The notes: generated by a model not told the origin, from the letters alone. 64,000 bases of DNA from Arthrobacter sp. Bz4 (GCF_003075455.1 NZ_QDAE01000014.1:26710-90709), one strand, 5' to 3'; positions 8,538 to 17,933 are shown, counted from the first letter of the stretch. Translations and numbers: made by a program.

Positions 8538-8579
8538 GGGGTGATCCGCCTACCCGTTCGTCGGCAGGCGGATCACCCC
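8538..8579 (-). terminator. Strong stem-loop downstream of the APC permease
   Basis: A perfect 14-bp stem (GGGGTGATCCGCCT with its complement) encloses a 14-base loop, 4 bases beyond the permease stop codon. No T run follows on either strand, so it may act as an mRNA end-stabilising hairpin as well as a terminator. Confidence 0.6.
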
Positions 8580-8583
8580 TGGG

Positions 8584-10023
8584 CTACCGGCCCTTCCGGC
8601 CGAGCTTTGCCAGGAGGTCCTCTTCGGCGTCGGCTCCGGGCTTGACGCCGGTCGGGATCCGGAACAGGAAGAACAGGCCAAGGACCCACCAGAACCCAAA
8701 CAGGATCCACGGCGGGGGAGTGAGGGCCGCGGGCATACCCGGGAGGTACAGGCTCAGCAGGCCTACGCAGAGCACCACCGCGGAGAAGCCGATAATGACT
8801 CCACCATTGCCTGCACCACCGATCCGCAGGGGCCGGTCCATGGCTGGTTCCTTGCGGCGCAGAATGATGAACACGATTGCCACCAGAAGGTAGGCGATCA
8901 CAATGCTGGGGGCGCCAGAGTCCACGAGCCAGACCAGCATCGCCTCACCGAAGAACGGCGCGATGAACGACAAGCCGCCGATGAAAAGCAAAGCGTTGAC
9001 AGGCGTGCGGTATTTCGGGTGCAGTACGCCAAACCATCGTGGGAGCATGCCGGACCGGGCCATCGAATACATCAGTCGTGACGCGCCCAACAGCAGCGAG
9101 TTCCAGGATGTCAGGATCCCGGCGATACCGCCGGCAATCAGGATCTTCGCCATCACATCTGTACCAAATAGTGCACCCATCGCATCCGCCGTCGCGATAT
9201 CAGCCTGAGCGATCTCGTTGGCAGGCATTGCCGAGGACGTGGTGAGAACCGTCATCACGTACCAAATGGTTGCGAGAACCACTGCGATAACCACCAGACG
9301 GCCGATCTGTCGCGGTGGAATGTTCACTTCCTCCGCAGACTGCGGGATGACGTCGAAGCCCACAAACAGGAACGGCACCACTACCAGTACGGCGAAGTAT
9401 CCGCCCATCCCTCCGGTGAAGAAGGGCTCCATGTTGTCGGTTGATCCACCGGTAAAGGAGCCGAATATCAGCATCAAGCCGATGATCAGCAGCAGCAGCA
9501 CGACGAAGGTCTGGGCCACACCTGCCAGCTTCACTCCCCGGATATTGACACCGGTAATGACGACGGCGGCGATGGCGCCGACCAGGGCCCAGGTGAGATG
9601 CACCTGGCTACCGGCGATTTCCCACAGCGGCACCTGATTCAGATCAGGGAAGAGGTAGAGAGCGGTGCGGGGGAGCGCCACCGCTTCAAACGCCACAATG
9701 GTGACGTAGCCGCCGGTGATGGCCCAGGACCCGATGAAGGACCAGCGCGGACCCATGCCTCGCAGGAGGAAGTTGTGCTCACCGCCTGCTTTGGGCATCG
9801 CCGCGGTGAGTTCGGCGTAGGTCAACCCGACGACGGCCATGATTACACCACCCGTGATCATGGCGAGGGTGGCGCCCATGGTGCCGGCGTCGGCAATCCA
9901 GCCCCCGGTCAGCACTACCCAGCCGAACCCGATCATGGCACCGAAGCCCAGTGCCAAAGCGTCCCAGTTGCCGAGAACTTTCAGGAGCGAAGTCTCCGTC
10001 GGTGTAGATGGTGCTTTGCCCAT
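8584..10023 (-). CDS. APC superfamily amino acid permease
   Basis: A 479-residue membrane transporter with about 12 hydrophobic segments. The first helix carries the family substrate-binding element GFGAMIGFGWVVLTGGWI (helix-breaking glycines), and later segments include YAELTAAMPKAGGEHNFLLRGMG and the helix 6 region VPFLFVGFDVIPQSAEEVNIP, both typical of APC transporters of amino acids or amines. The start at 10023 (MGKAPSTPTET) has an AGAGG ribosome site 6 bases upstream; the frame extends to 10170 without support. It is a single-gene unit ending at a strong hairpin. Substrate is unknown; the group includes ethanolamine and amino acid carriers. Confidence 0.85.
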   Translation of the reverse strand: MGKAPSTPTETSLLKVLGNWDALALGFGAMIGFGWVVLTGGWIADAGTMGATLAMITGGVIMAVVGLTYAELTAAMPKAGGEHNFLLRGMGPRWSFIGSWAITGGYVTIVAFEAVALPRTALYLFPDLNQVPLWEIAGSQVHLTWALVGAIAAVVITGVNIRGVKLAGVAQTFVVLLLLIIGLMLIFGSFTGGSTDNMEPFFTGGMGGYFAVLVVVPFLFVGFDVIPQSAEEVNIPPRQIGRLVVIAVVLATIWYVMTVLTTSSAMPANEIAQADIATADAMGALFGTDVMAKILIAGGIAGILTSWNSLLLGASRLMYSMARSGMLPRWFGVLHPKYRTPVNALLFIGGLSFIAPFFGEAMLVWLVDSGAPSIVIAYLLVAIVFIILRRKEPAMDRPLRIGGAGNGGVIIGFSAVVLCVGLLSLYLPGMPAALTPPPWILFGFWWVLGLFFLFRIPTGVKPGADAEEDLLAKLGRKGR

Positions 10024-10316
10024 GGGTGCCTCTTTCGTGGTGGATCGGTGACGATTAGGAACACAGTAATACCGATTGGTCCATGAGTCTGCAGCGAGTC
10101 GATACATTACTTGTGGCGAACCACCACCCGGGTCAGTGTTAGTGGCGTTCTGGAGGTTGCACCGTGTCACCGTCGTCGCTGTCTTGGGCGCAAGGAGTTG
10201 CGAGCTGGTCGATTCTGGAAGGTTTTCCGCGGGCCATCCGCTGAAATGTCCGAGGCGAATGGCATACTTTTTGTACTGCGACGGTATCCTCCGTCGACGT
10301 TCACCATGGGGGAAAC

Positions 10317-10466
10317 ATGGATCACAGTCCTAGCTCCGCTACGCCCAGCAACACCGACGAGCCAACAGACCTTACCGGGTCGACGAAGACGGGGCGCTCA
10401 AACGATGACCGGGCGCTGGAAGTACCGCCCTATGCCCTGGATTTCCACCCCGCGCACTGGCCATGA
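10317..10466 (+). CDS. Possible small protein (49 residues)
   Basis: A short reading frame begins with ATG after GGGGGA at 4-bp spacing and encodes MDHSPSSATPSNTDEPTDL…PYALDFHPAHWP. It is rich in Pro, Thr, Ser and Asp in the first half and has no membrane segment or known motif. It is the only coding candidate I would consider in the gap between the permease start (10023) and the nhaA terminator (10601). The rest of that gap holds only unlinked frames with poor composition. This could equally be untranslated. Confidence 0.3.
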   Translation: MDHSPSSATPSNTDEPTDLTGSTKTGRSNDDRALEVPPYALDFHPAHWP

Positions 10467-10600
10467 AGCTCCCACAGTGGGCGGGCAGCAGCGGTGAATG
10501 AACTCAAACCAATGGACAGAGCTGGCGGGTAAGACAGGGTCCAACTCGCCACAGGCGTGCAAGGCTGGCGGCTGCGGCACCCCGGGTCCTGCCGATTAAA

Positions 10601-10641
10601 GCGATAAGGCGATCTCCGTGCCACGGAAATCGCCTTATCGC
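10601..10641 (-). terminator. Rho-independent terminator of nhaA
   Basis: GCGATAAGGCGAT and its complement flank a second paired block (TCCGTG/CACGGA), giving a long hairpin with one mismatch. On the minus strand the stem is followed by CTTTAATC, a short U-rich tail, and it lies 15 bases past the nhaA stop. Confidence 0.75.
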
Positions 10642-10656
10642 ATGGTTCGCCCCGGG

Positions 10657-12087
10657 TTATGCGTCCCGGTTCTTGCTGGGTGGTTGCCCGCTCCGGTCGG
10701 TGCCGGGCGCAGCATCTTCCGCTGCAGGTGCTGTCACTGTTTCATTTGCTGGGTTGTCCTGGTAAACATCAGGGATTCCGTCGCCGTCGTCGTCGACGTT
10801 TTCCTCAGCCTCAATCGCCTTGTACCGCTTGTTACGTGCTCGCAGGATGACTGACGCAATTAGCGCCGCAACAATGGACGCCGTGAGGATGCCGACCTTG
10901 GCGTGATCATTGGTAGAGCCGTCTGGGGTGAAACTCAGATCGGCAATCAGGAGGGAGACCGTGAAGCCAATTCCCGCCAGCAGCGCCACACCGATCAGGT
11001 CCACCCAACGCAGGGCAGGGTCGAGGTTGACCCTGGTGAGTTTGGTGAGCAGCCAGGTGGTCCCGACAATGCCGATGGGCTTGCCGATCACCAGGCCAAG
11101 AATGATCCCGAGCGCCACCGGATCGGTCACCGCTGAAACAAACCCACTCCAGCCGCCGATGGTGACACCTGCAGAGAAGAAAGCGAAGACGGGGACGGCG
11201 AACCCTGCGGATAGTGGCCGGATCCGGTGTTCGAACAGCTCCGCCAGGCCCGGCCCCGCATCAGGTCCCGCGGTGGCCTTTCGATGCAGCACGGGGACGG
11301 TAAACCCGAGGAGAACCCCAGCGACTGTCGCGTGGATACCACCGGCGTGCACGAGGGCCCAGACGACAAAGCCGATGGGCAGCAGGATGAACCAGGCAGC
11401 GGACGATTTCAGGTGAAAAAACTCCCGATACTTCTGCGCCAGCACCGCGTAAAGCACCAGCGGGATGAGGGCCAGAAGCAGGGGGGTGACCTGGATATCG
11501 TCCGAATAGAAGATGGCAATAATGGAAATGGCGATCAGATCGTCAACTACAGCGAGCGTCAACAGGAAAATCCTGAGCGCGCTGGGCAGATGTGATCCCA
11601 CAATGGCCAGCACTGCGACGGCGAAGGCGATGTCGGTGGCGGTGGGAATGGCCCACCCGCGGAGGGTGTCTGGGCTGAAGATGTTGATGCCGACATACAC
11701 CAGGGCCGGGACGACGACGCCGCCGACTGCTGCAGCAACCGGGACTATAGCCTTGCGTGGGTTACGCAGATCCCCTGCTACAAATTCCCGTTTCAGTTCG
11801 AGACCAACAAGAAAGAAGAAGACAGCCAGCAGGCCGTCAGCCGCCCAGGCACCGAGGCTCAGTTCCAGATGCCACGGCTCGTACCCGAAGGTGAAGTCCC
11901 GCAACGCGAAGTAGCTATCGGCCGCGGGGGAGTTGGCCCAGATGATTGCTGCGGTGGCAGTGATCACGAGCAGGATGCCGCCAACGGTTTCCTTACGGAG
12001 GATCTCGCCGACTCTGAGTGATTCTGAGTATGTGCCGCGGCCGAGCAACCCTGATTTTGGTTTGGGCTCGGTGGTGGGGTCTGCCAT
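10657..12087 (-). CDS. nhaA: Na+/H+ antiporter NhaA
   Basis: A 476-residue antiporter that exports sodium in exchange for protons. The family core is complete: [17 protein letters not shown] at the start, [15 protein letters not shown], the unwound helix [15 protein letters not shown], and the paired catalytic aspartates Asp182-Asp183 in [15 protein letters not shown]. The later half has the second unwound helix region ([17 protein letters not shown]). The start has a GGAG ribosome site 7 bases upstream. Unusual is the C-terminal cytoplasmic tail (about residues 426-476), which contains DDDGDGIPD, a pattern like calcium-binding thrombospondin type 3 repeats, followed by a disordered Pro/Ala-rich end. 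The gene stands alone with its own terminator. Confidence 0.95.
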   Translation of the reverse strand: MADPTTEPKPKSGLLGRGTYSESLRVGEILRKETVGGILLVITATAAIIWANSPAADSYFALRDFTFGYEPWHLELSLGAWAADGLLAVFFFLVGLELKREFVAGDLRNPRKAIVPVAAAVGGVVVPALVYVGINIFSPDTLRGWAIPTATDIAFAVAVLAIVGSHLPSALRIFLLTLAVVDDLIAISIIAIFYSDDIQVTPLLLALIPLVLYAVLAQKYREFFHLKSSAAWFILLPIGFVVWALVHAGGIHATVAGVLLGFTVPVLHRKATAGPDAGPGLAELFEHRIRPLSAGFAVPVFAFFSAGVTIGGWSGFVSAVTDPVALGIILGLVIGKPIGIVGTTWLLTKLTRVNLDPALRWVDLIGVALLAGIGFTVSLLIADLSFTPDGSTNDHAKVGILTASIVAALIASVILRARNKRYKAIEAEENVDDDGDGIPDVYQDNPANETVTAPAAEDAAPGTDRSGQPPSKNRDA

Positions 12088-12220
12088 AAGTAAAGCTCCT
12101 GGATTGGGGTCAACAAAGATAATGCCGACCAGACTTCCCGGCTCACCTTCGTTTTAGTCTACCGGTCCCGCAGCCTATGAGGTCCAGCGGGTTCTGATTG
12201 AGCCGCCGCCGTGCAGTGAC

Positions 12221-12502
12221 TTAACGGGGCTGCCTTTTCCTCCGGATAGCGATCCGGCGGGTGAGATCGGAGGCTGCAAGGACGGCAACGGTGATGGAGA
12301 TCGCGATCAGGGCGAGCATGAAATAGAGCCCAATCAGGGTAGCCATGGGGGACTGTGCCTCGCGCAGCATCGCCAGTCCTCCCACCAGCCCGACAGCCCA
12401 GAAAGCCACCACGCAGGCGAGGACTCCCACTGCGGGCAACCAGTCACGATTGGCCTGCAGCCACCGCCACGCGCCAGCCGTCACCTTGTTCAATTTCTCC
12501 AT
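12221..12502 (-). CDS. Small membrane protein of unknown function
   Basis: A 93-residue protein with an amphipathic start (MEKLNKVTAGAWRWLQANRDW), two membrane helices (about residues 23-48 and 55-77) and a strongly basic C-terminus (RRIAIRRKRQPR), which would put both ends in the cytoplasm. I do not recognise the family. It lies 57 bases downstream of the DUF4389 protein on the same strand. The gap contains GGGAC-ACGT-GTCGG, a palindromic site that only partly resembles the DosR box. Confidence 0.65.
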   Translation of the reverse strand: MEKLNKVTAGAWRWLQANRDWLPAVGVLACVVAFWAVGLVGGLAMLREAQSPMATLIGLYFMLALIAISITVAVLAASDLTRRIAIRRKRQPR

Positions 12503-12558
12503 GCCTCATAGTGCGCCTTGCGGCGACCGGATCACCGCTGGGACACGTGTCGGCTCGG

Positions 12559-13962
12559 TCACGTTTCGATGTCCTGATCCAGGCGGAATGGCGGGTACTC
12601 ATCACGCATCAGGGAACCGTAGGCCAGAACCCGGTAGATCCACCGGTTCAAGCCGATGATGAAAGCGAACAAAGGCCGTGGGTAGTTGCCGGTGAAGAGC
12701 ATGGCCACCACCCCGACCAACACCAGCAGCCCTAGCAAAGACAGGCCGCCGGTGGCGTCATACTCTCCACTTTGCACCTGCCAGCCCCAGGTGGCTGAGC
12801 CGGTAATCGCAGCCACGATGAGCAAGTGTGGGATCAGAAGGAGCCAGGACTTGATGAGCACCAGACCACGGGATAGCCGCTCCGGATACTCCACCACGAT
12901 GTCGGCTGGGTAATCGGTGCGTCCCAGAGTGAACGGGGGATACCTATCGGTGCCGGCAGCTGCATAGGCGTAGAAGGCCACCCGCCAATTCCATCGCAGC
13001 ACCCCCACGTTGAATTTGAAGAGCGAGCGGGGGTAGCGGCCGGTGAAGAGGATCGCGAACCAGGCCACCAGGGTGGTCACGGCGAAGGCGAACCAGAGGA
13101 AAAACAGTACGAAGAAATGTGGAATGGCCAGGAACCATTTCACCAGCCACATCCAACGGGACAGTGCGGGATCGAGTTGCGCAACGAGGTGCACCGGGTA
13201 CGACGGCGGTCCGGCAACAACTCCGGCAGTCGGTCCGGTCACCGGGGCAGCCCGACGCGGCGTGGTTTCGGGGCCGACGGTGCCGGCTTCGGGTTGGTTG
13301 CGTCCCAGCCCGACGGCGCCGATAACCAGGAGAGGCAGACCGATGGCCAGGGTTACAAGGCCGATGATGAGGACGATCGCGCCGGCAGGGCGAATCAGTT
13401 CGGACCGGAAGCCAGCCTGAAGATCGACCGAGAAGCCAGGCGAAGCATCGGCATTCATCACGACGACGGTCCAGTTGCCCGGCTCGATGTCCCAGATGAG
13501 TTCCTGCTCTCCCGGCCCTGATGCTGAGGCAGCCCAAAAATCCTGGGATCCTGGTTCCGCTGGTGCTGCTGACCCCGAAATGTTGCGGTAGACCGGACGG
13601 AATGGATCGAAGTCGACGTCCCGCAGTTCGGTGCGGTTAACCCCAGCGAGGTACTCGTCGACCTCATCCTGTGGTGCCAGGCCAATAAAAATTTCAGCGT
13701 CCGGTTCGGCGGCGCGCAACCTGAGCGTCCCGACGTCGAACGGGAGGCGTTCCGCTGTACCCTCGCCGAATGCCTCAAGACGCGGCGAGACAAGCGCATG
13801 GGACGCGACAGCGTAGCGTTCGGTCGGGGAGGTGAAATAACCGTCGTCCCGCTGATCGGAGGCAACCCACGCGACGGCGATTCCTCCGGCCGCCATCGAC
13901 GCGCCGATGATCGACAGGATGATCCCGATGATGAGCATTGCGATTGAACCTGCTCTGTTCAT
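12559..13962 (-). CDS. Membrane protein with two DUF4389 domains
   Basis: A 467-residue protein. It starts with one membrane helix (MLIIGIILSIIGASMAAGGIAVAWV). An extracellular part of about 180 residues follows, with alternating strands and the phrase IEPGNWTVVVMNADASPGFSVDL, and then a second helix near residue 220 (AIVLIIGLVTLAIGLPLLVIG). The C-terminal half holds two DUF4389 units, each with a pair of helices and the tell-tale RYPRSLFKFNVGVLRWNWRV or NYPRPLFAFIIGLNRWIYRV and YPPF. Function of DUF4389 is unknown. The start at 13962 has GGGAGG at good spacing; upstream extension to 14190 lacks support. A DosR-like box sits 82 bases upstream. Confidence 0.85.
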   Translation of the reverse strand: MNRAGSIAMLIIGIILSIIGASMAAGGIAVAWVASDQRDDGYFTSPTERYAVASHALVSPRLEAFGEGTAERLPFDVGTLRLRAAEPDAEIFIGLAPQDEVDEYLAGVNRTELRDVDFDPFRPVYRNISGSAAPAEPGSQDFWAASASGPGEQELIWDIEPGNWTVVVMNADASPGFSVDLQAGFRSELIRPAGAIVLIIGLVTLAIGLPLLVIGAVGLGRNQPEAGTVGPETTPRRAAPVTGPTAGVVAGPPSYPVHLVAQLDPALSRWMWLVKWFLAIPHFFVLFFLWFAFAVTTLVAWFAILFTGRYPRSLFKFNVGVLRWNWRVAFYAYAAAGTDRYPPFTLGRTDYPADIVVEYPERLSRGLVLIKSWLLLIPHLLIVAAITGSATWGWQVQSGEYDATGGLSLLGLLVLVGVVAMLFTGNYPRPLFAFIIGLNRWIYRVLAYGSLMRDEYPPFRLDQDIET

Positions 13963-14044
13963 GGAAAGACTCCCTCCCGCCGAACGGCGTCCTGCCGTCC
14001 TGTGCTCTCGCCTAAGAGTGTTGGCGCACCGATATCGCTCGATA

Positions 14045-14058
14045 GGGTCGAAAGTCCC
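14045..14058. promoter_or_regulatory. DosR-like box between the DUF4389 gene and the GH65 fusion
   Basis: GGGTCGAAAGTCCC matches 12 of 14 core positions of the mycobacterial DosR motif (GGGACTWWAGTCCC). It lies in a 191-base divergent gap, 95 bases before the GH65 fusion and 82 before the DUF4389 gene. Confidence 0.5.
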
Positions 14059-14153
14059 AAGAATTGTGGGTGTCCACGCAGCCCTGGTCGCCGCAGCTCT
14101 ATTCGGGCACAAAGGCACTTCCTGCGGTTCCCGGGCGCCGGTACATCTAGCTG

Positions 14154-17100
14154 ATGACCAGATCACCGACACTTGCGGCAGCGCAGCCACCCTTCGACGC
14201 CGTCATCTTTGATTTGGATGGCGTGGTCACCAACACGGCGGTCATTCATCAGCGGGCCTGGAAGGATGTCTTCGAAGCAATCATCAATGACCCGAGATGC
14301 CCGTCCGACGCTGACCGTTCCCCCTTTACCCAGGACGACTACTTCAGGACCGTTGACGGTAAACCGCGGGAGTCGGGACTGATCGACCTGCTGGCGTCGC
14401 GCGGGATTCCCCTCGGCCTGGGTCAGGTCACGGATGCCGTGGGGGACTGGACCGCATATGGGTTGGGGGCGCTCAAGAACAGGGCCTACCTGGAACGGCT
14501 CGCTGCAGACGGTGTGCAGGCCTACCCGGGAACCAGTCGGCTGCTCAAGACGATGCAGGATGAGGGCGTGCCCGCTGCGATCGTGACCTCCAGCCGGAAT
14601 GCCATGCCGGTGTTGTCCGCTGCAGGGTTGGCCGACTCTTTCCAGGTGGTAGTGGATGGGACGCTTGCCCTGCAGTTGGGCCTGCCCGGCAAGCCAGCAC
14701 CGGAAGTCTTCCTTGAAGCCGCCCACCGGTTGGGGGTATCACCCGAACGTGCCGTTGTCATTGAGGATTCGGTGGCCGGTGTATTGGCAGCCCGCCGCGG
14801 CGGCTTTGGTCGTGTTGTAGGCATCGACCGGCTCAAGGCACGCCGGACGCTTGAAGAGGCTGGAGCGCACGTGGTGCTCAACGACGTGAGCCAGCTGGAT
14901 CTTGGCGTGGTCCTCGGGGACCCCTGGCAGCTGGTGTATCGGGGCATGAATTCCGATCATGAGGGCCACCGTGAAGCGCTGACAACCCTCGGCAACGGCT
15001 ATCTGGGTGTGAGAGGGGCAGCGCCGGAGGGCGGAGAATTTTCTTACCCAGGGATGTATCTGGCTGGCGTCTTCAACCGATTGGAGAAGCAGGTTGGCGG
15101 GAGCCGTGTGCTCGAGGAACACCTGGTCAATGCCCCGGATTGTCTCTCGCTGGACATTCGAGTCGATAGTGGCGACTGGTGGTCGGCGGGAGGTCTGCAG
15201 GTCATCAGCGAGCTACGAACCCTGGATCTGGCGAGAGCGGTCCTGGAAAGGCAGGTTGTCCTCGAGACCGCTGCCGGCCGGCACCTGCGGGTCGAGCAGC
15301 AAAGGTTCGTCTCAATGGCCGAATGCCACCTGCTCGCCACCGAAACCCGGGTCACCCCCTTGGGCTGGAATGGCACCATCACGTTCCGCACGGGGGTCAA
15401 TACCGGGACCCGAAACACAAACCTCCCGGACCCCAATGCTGGTGCACGGGTGCACCTCCTTGATTGCACCGACGACGACGACGGGCAAGCCGGCGCCGAC
15501 ACCATTGCCGAAGCTGAAACCACGCAAAGCCGGATCCGCATCGCCGTCGCCTTCAGGGCCGCAGTCGCCGGGGAGACAACGCGGGGAACCACCGGGCGCA
15601 CCGGCCAGCATCATTTTCGACTGTACGAATCGACCTTGATGGACGGTGAACCGACAGTCCTGACAAAGGTGGTTGCCGTGGTGACATCCCGGGACCGGGC
15701 CATTTCCTCGCCGCGAACCGAAGCTCAGTCAATTCTCGCCCGTTCGGGCAGGAACTTCGAGGCGCTCCTTGCGTCGCACGGGGCCGCCTGGCAGCGCCTC
15801 CTCCGTCCTTTCCGGGTGGATCTCGACGCGCCGACGCAAGTGCGCCTTGTCCTGAACCTGCACCTGTTCCATTTGCTCCAGACCTTGACACCGCACACCA
15901 TGGAACTCGACGCCGGGGTCCCCGCCAGGGGCCTGCACGGGGAAGGCTACCGTGGGCAGATTTTCTGGGACGAGCTTTTCGTGCTCCCGGTTCTCACACT
16001 CAGAACTCCCGACGTCGCACGCGCCCTCCTCAACTACCGCTGGCGACGGCTTCCCGCCGCCCGCCAAGCCGCAGCAGACCAGGGCCGAACCGGAGCAATG
16101 TTCCCCTGGCAAAGTGGAAGCGACGGCACCGAAGAGACACCCCGCTGGTTGTACAACCACCGGTCCGGCAGGTGGATGGCCGACAATTCCCACCTGCAGC
16201 GGCACGTGGGGCTAGCGGTCGCTTTCAACGCCTGGCAGTACTACGAGGCCACAGTCGATCGTGCATGGCTCTTCAGCAAGGGTGCAGACCTGATCGTGGG
16301 GGTGTGTCGTTACTTCGCGTCCCTGGTGGAGTACGAGGCGGCCACCGACCGCCACCATCTCCGGGGACTGGCCGGACCCGATGAGTATCACACCCGACGG
16401 CCGGGTAGCGACCATCCTGGCGTGGACGACAACGCCTACACCAATGTGATGGCGTCCTGGGTCTTCGTCCGGGCCGCAGCACTCCACCGGACCTTCGTTG
16501 GGCATGAGCTCGACGAACTGGAGGCGCGACTGGGAATCAACGCGGATGAGGTGGCGCGCTGGGAACGCATGGGACGGTCGATGTACGTGCCTTTTGAGGC
16601 TGACGGCACCATCAGCCAGTTCGATGGGTACAGCGCCCTGGCGGAGCTGGACTGGGCGCGATACCGCGAGACCTACGGCAACATCGAACGCCTTGATCTC
16701 ATCCTTGAGGCCGAGGATGACACCGTTGACCGCTACAAGCTAGCGAAACAGGCCGACGTACTCATGCTGCCCTATCTTCTCGGTCACGGGGGGCTGATCA
16801 CGCAGCTGGCCCACCTCGGCTACACCCTGACTCGGGAACAGCTGGCTCGGACCATCGACTATTACCTGGCCCGAACCGCCCACGGATCGACCCTGAGCAG
16901 GGTGGTGCACGCCTCGGTGCTCGCGTCGACCGATCCCAACCGGGCGTGGGACAGCTTCCGCGAGGCGTTGGATGCCGACCTGGACGACACGCAAGACGGG
17001 ACCACCAAATCAGGCATCCATTTGGGCGCCATGGCCGGAACGATCGATGTCGTGCAGCGCAGCTTCGCCGGACTTCGACTGAACGGTGACCATCTGGTGT

Positions 17101-17297
17101 TTGAGCCGAGCATGCCCGCCGGGCTGGGTGCAGTAGCCTTCAGCATCTCGTATCGGGGGCATCAGCTCCAGATCAATTTAAGTCCAGGCCGTCTCGACAT
17201 CTCCTCCGCACCGGGGGACGCTACCCCGATCTGGATTCAGGTGAACGCTCAAACGAAGCCCCTGGCCGCCGGGGACCTGAAAAGTTTCAGTCTATGA
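14154..17297 (+). CDS. Fusion of beta-phosphoglucomutase-like HAD domain and GH65 disaccharide phosphorylase
   Basis: A 1047-residue two-enzyme protein. Residues 15-245 form a HAD-family phosphomutase domain: FDAVIFDLDGVVTNTAVIH with the catalytic Asp20 and Asp22, the IVTSSRN motif and VIEDSVAGVLAARRGGFGRVVGI. Residues 260-1047 form a glycoside hydrolase family 65 phosphorylase (N-terminal sandwich, alpha/alpha barrel and C-terminal sheet), with the general acid Glu744 in GPDEYHTR and the KQADVLMLPYLLG and HGSTLSRVVHA segments. GH65 enzymes phosphorolyse trehalose, maltose, kojibiose or similar sugars to beta-glucose-1-phosphate, which the mutase converts to glucose-6-phosphate, so the fusion couples both steps. 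The exact sugar is uncertain. No clear ribosome site is visible at 14154, but this start gives normal HAD length. Confidence 0.92.
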   Translation: MTRSPTLAAAQPPFDAVIFDLDGVVTNTAVIHQRAWKDVFEAIINDPRCPSDADRSPFTQDDYFRTVDGKPRESGLIDLLASRGIPLGLGQVTDAVGDWTAYGLGALKNRAYLERLAADGVQAYPGTSRLLKTMQDEGVPAAIVTSSRNAMPVLSAAGLADSFQVVVDGTLALQLGLPGKPAPEVFLEAAHRLGVSPERAVVIEDSVAGVLAARRGGFGRVVGIDRLKARRTLEEAGAHVVLNDVSQLDLGVVLGDPWQLVYRGMNSDHEGHREALTTLGNGYLGVRGAAPEGGEFSYPGMYLAGVFNRLEKQVGGSRVLEEHLVNAPDCLSLDIRVDSGDWWSAGGLQVISELRTLDLARAVLERQVVLETAAGRHLRVEQQRFVSMAECHLLATETRVTPLGWNGTITFRTGVNTGTRNTNLPDPNAGARVHLLDCTDDDDGQAGADTIAEAETTQSRIRIAVAFRAAVAGETTRGTTGRTGQHHFRLYESTLMDGEPTVLTKVVAVVTSRDRAISSPRTEAQSILARSGRNFEALLASHGAAWQRLLRPFRVDLDAPTQVRLVLNLHLFHLLQTLTPHTMELDAGVPARGLHGEGYRGQIFWDELFVLPVLTLRTPDVARALLNYRWRRLPAARQAAADQGRTGAMFPWQSGSDGTEETPRWLYNHRSGRWMADNSHLQRHVGLAVAFNAWQYYEATVDRAWLFSKGADLIVGVCRYFASLVEYEAATDRHHLRGLAGPDEYHTRRPGSDHPGVDDNAYTNVMASWVFVRAAALHRTFVGHELDELEARLGINADEVARWERMGRSMYVPFEADGTISQFDGYSALAELDWARYRETYGNIERLDLILEAEDDTVDRYKLAKQADVLMLPYLLGHGGLITQLAHLGYTLTREQLARTIDYYLARTAHGSTLSRVVHASVLASTDPNRAWDSFREALDADLDDTQDGTTKSGIHLGAMAGTIDVVQRSFAGLRLNGDHLVFEPSMPAGLGAVAFSISYRGHQLQINLSPGRLDISSAPGDATPIWIQVNAQTKPLAAGDLKSFSL

Positions 17298-17327
17298 CGA
17301 GCCGTTAGCGAGCCGTTTCTCGGGGTG

Positions 17328-17341
17328 GGGCCTTTATGCCC
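17328..17341. promoter_or_regulatory. DosR-like box upstream of the PPOX–ATPase pair
   Basis: GGGCCTTTATGCCC matches 11 of 14 core positions of the DosR motif and sits 36 bases before the PPOX gene, a usual activator position. Confidence 0.45.
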
Positions 17342-17377
17342 TGTTGATCCCACCGCCGCGACCCTATCGTCACTGTC

Positions 17378-17869
17378 ATGACTAACCAGCGATCCCTGCC
17401 GTCGGTCGAGACTCTGCAATCGCAGGCTTGTTGGGACCTGTTGCGGAGTACTTCAGTGGGGCGGCTTGCGGTCTGGGTCGAGGATCACCCCGACATTTTC
17501 CCCGTCAACTACAAGGTGGACCACGGCAGTCTGGTGTTCCGCACCGGGGAAGGCACCAAACTCCAGGCAGCAGCAGGCGACACTCCCGTCGCTCTCGAGG
17601 CCGACGGCGTTCTGGTGGATGCGAATGTCGCCTGGAGCGTGGTGGTGAAAGGCCGGGCAGAAGTCATCGAGCTCACACCAGACACCCTCGACTCAGTAGG
17701 GCTACTGCTTTTCCCCTGGCAGGCAGGCCAGAAGGACCATTTCATCCGCATCGTCCCGACATCCCTGACCGGACGCCGCTTCGCCGTGACCCCGCCCCTG
17801 ATGTGGTGGAGTCCTCTCAGCGACGACCTGCGCGCAAAACTCGAACGATTGAAGGAGGAAACCGATTGA
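17378..17869 (+). CDS. Pyridoxamine 5'-phosphate oxidase-fold protein
   Basis: A 163-residue PPOX-fold (flavin split-barrel) protein. The pattern CWDLLRSTSVGRLAVWVEDHPDIFPVNYKVDHGSLVFRT, then GTKLQAA, VALEADGV and WSVVVKGRAEVI is characteristic of the stand-alone actinobacterial members, many of which bind FMN, F420 or haem. It ends with a short charged tail. The gene is followed by a P1B ATPase, and its stop overlaps the ribosome site of a short TTG frame (see findings). A similar protein lies at 19789-20211, making a diverged pair (both share the D-I-P-N…F-R-T-x-x-G-T-K-L core). The physiological role is unknown; the neighbourhood suggests stress or low-oxygen physiology. Confidence 0.85.
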   Translation: MTNQRSLPSVETLQSQACWDLLRSTSVGRLAVWVEDHPDIFPVNYKVDHGSLVFRTGEGTKLQAAAGDTPVALEADGVLVDANVAWSVVVKGRAEVIELTPDTLDSVGLLLFPWQAGQKDHFIRIVPTSLTGRRFAVTPPLMWWSPLSDDLRAKLERLKEETD

Positions 17870-17933
17870 AAGCCCTCGTTTTCAACCCCACCGGGAGCAG
17901 ACCCTGAGCCGCGAACCCACCGGGCCGATCAAC

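Noticed and set aside
8342..8893. 183-residue frame starting in the hydrolase relic
   Set aside because: The first 60 residues are hydrolase remnants; the rest reads antisense to the APC permease.
12540..12553. DosR box before the 93-residue membrane protein
   Set aside because: GGGACACGTGTCGG matches only 8 of 14 core positions, although the palindrome GACACGTGTC is perfect; not enough to list with the other four.
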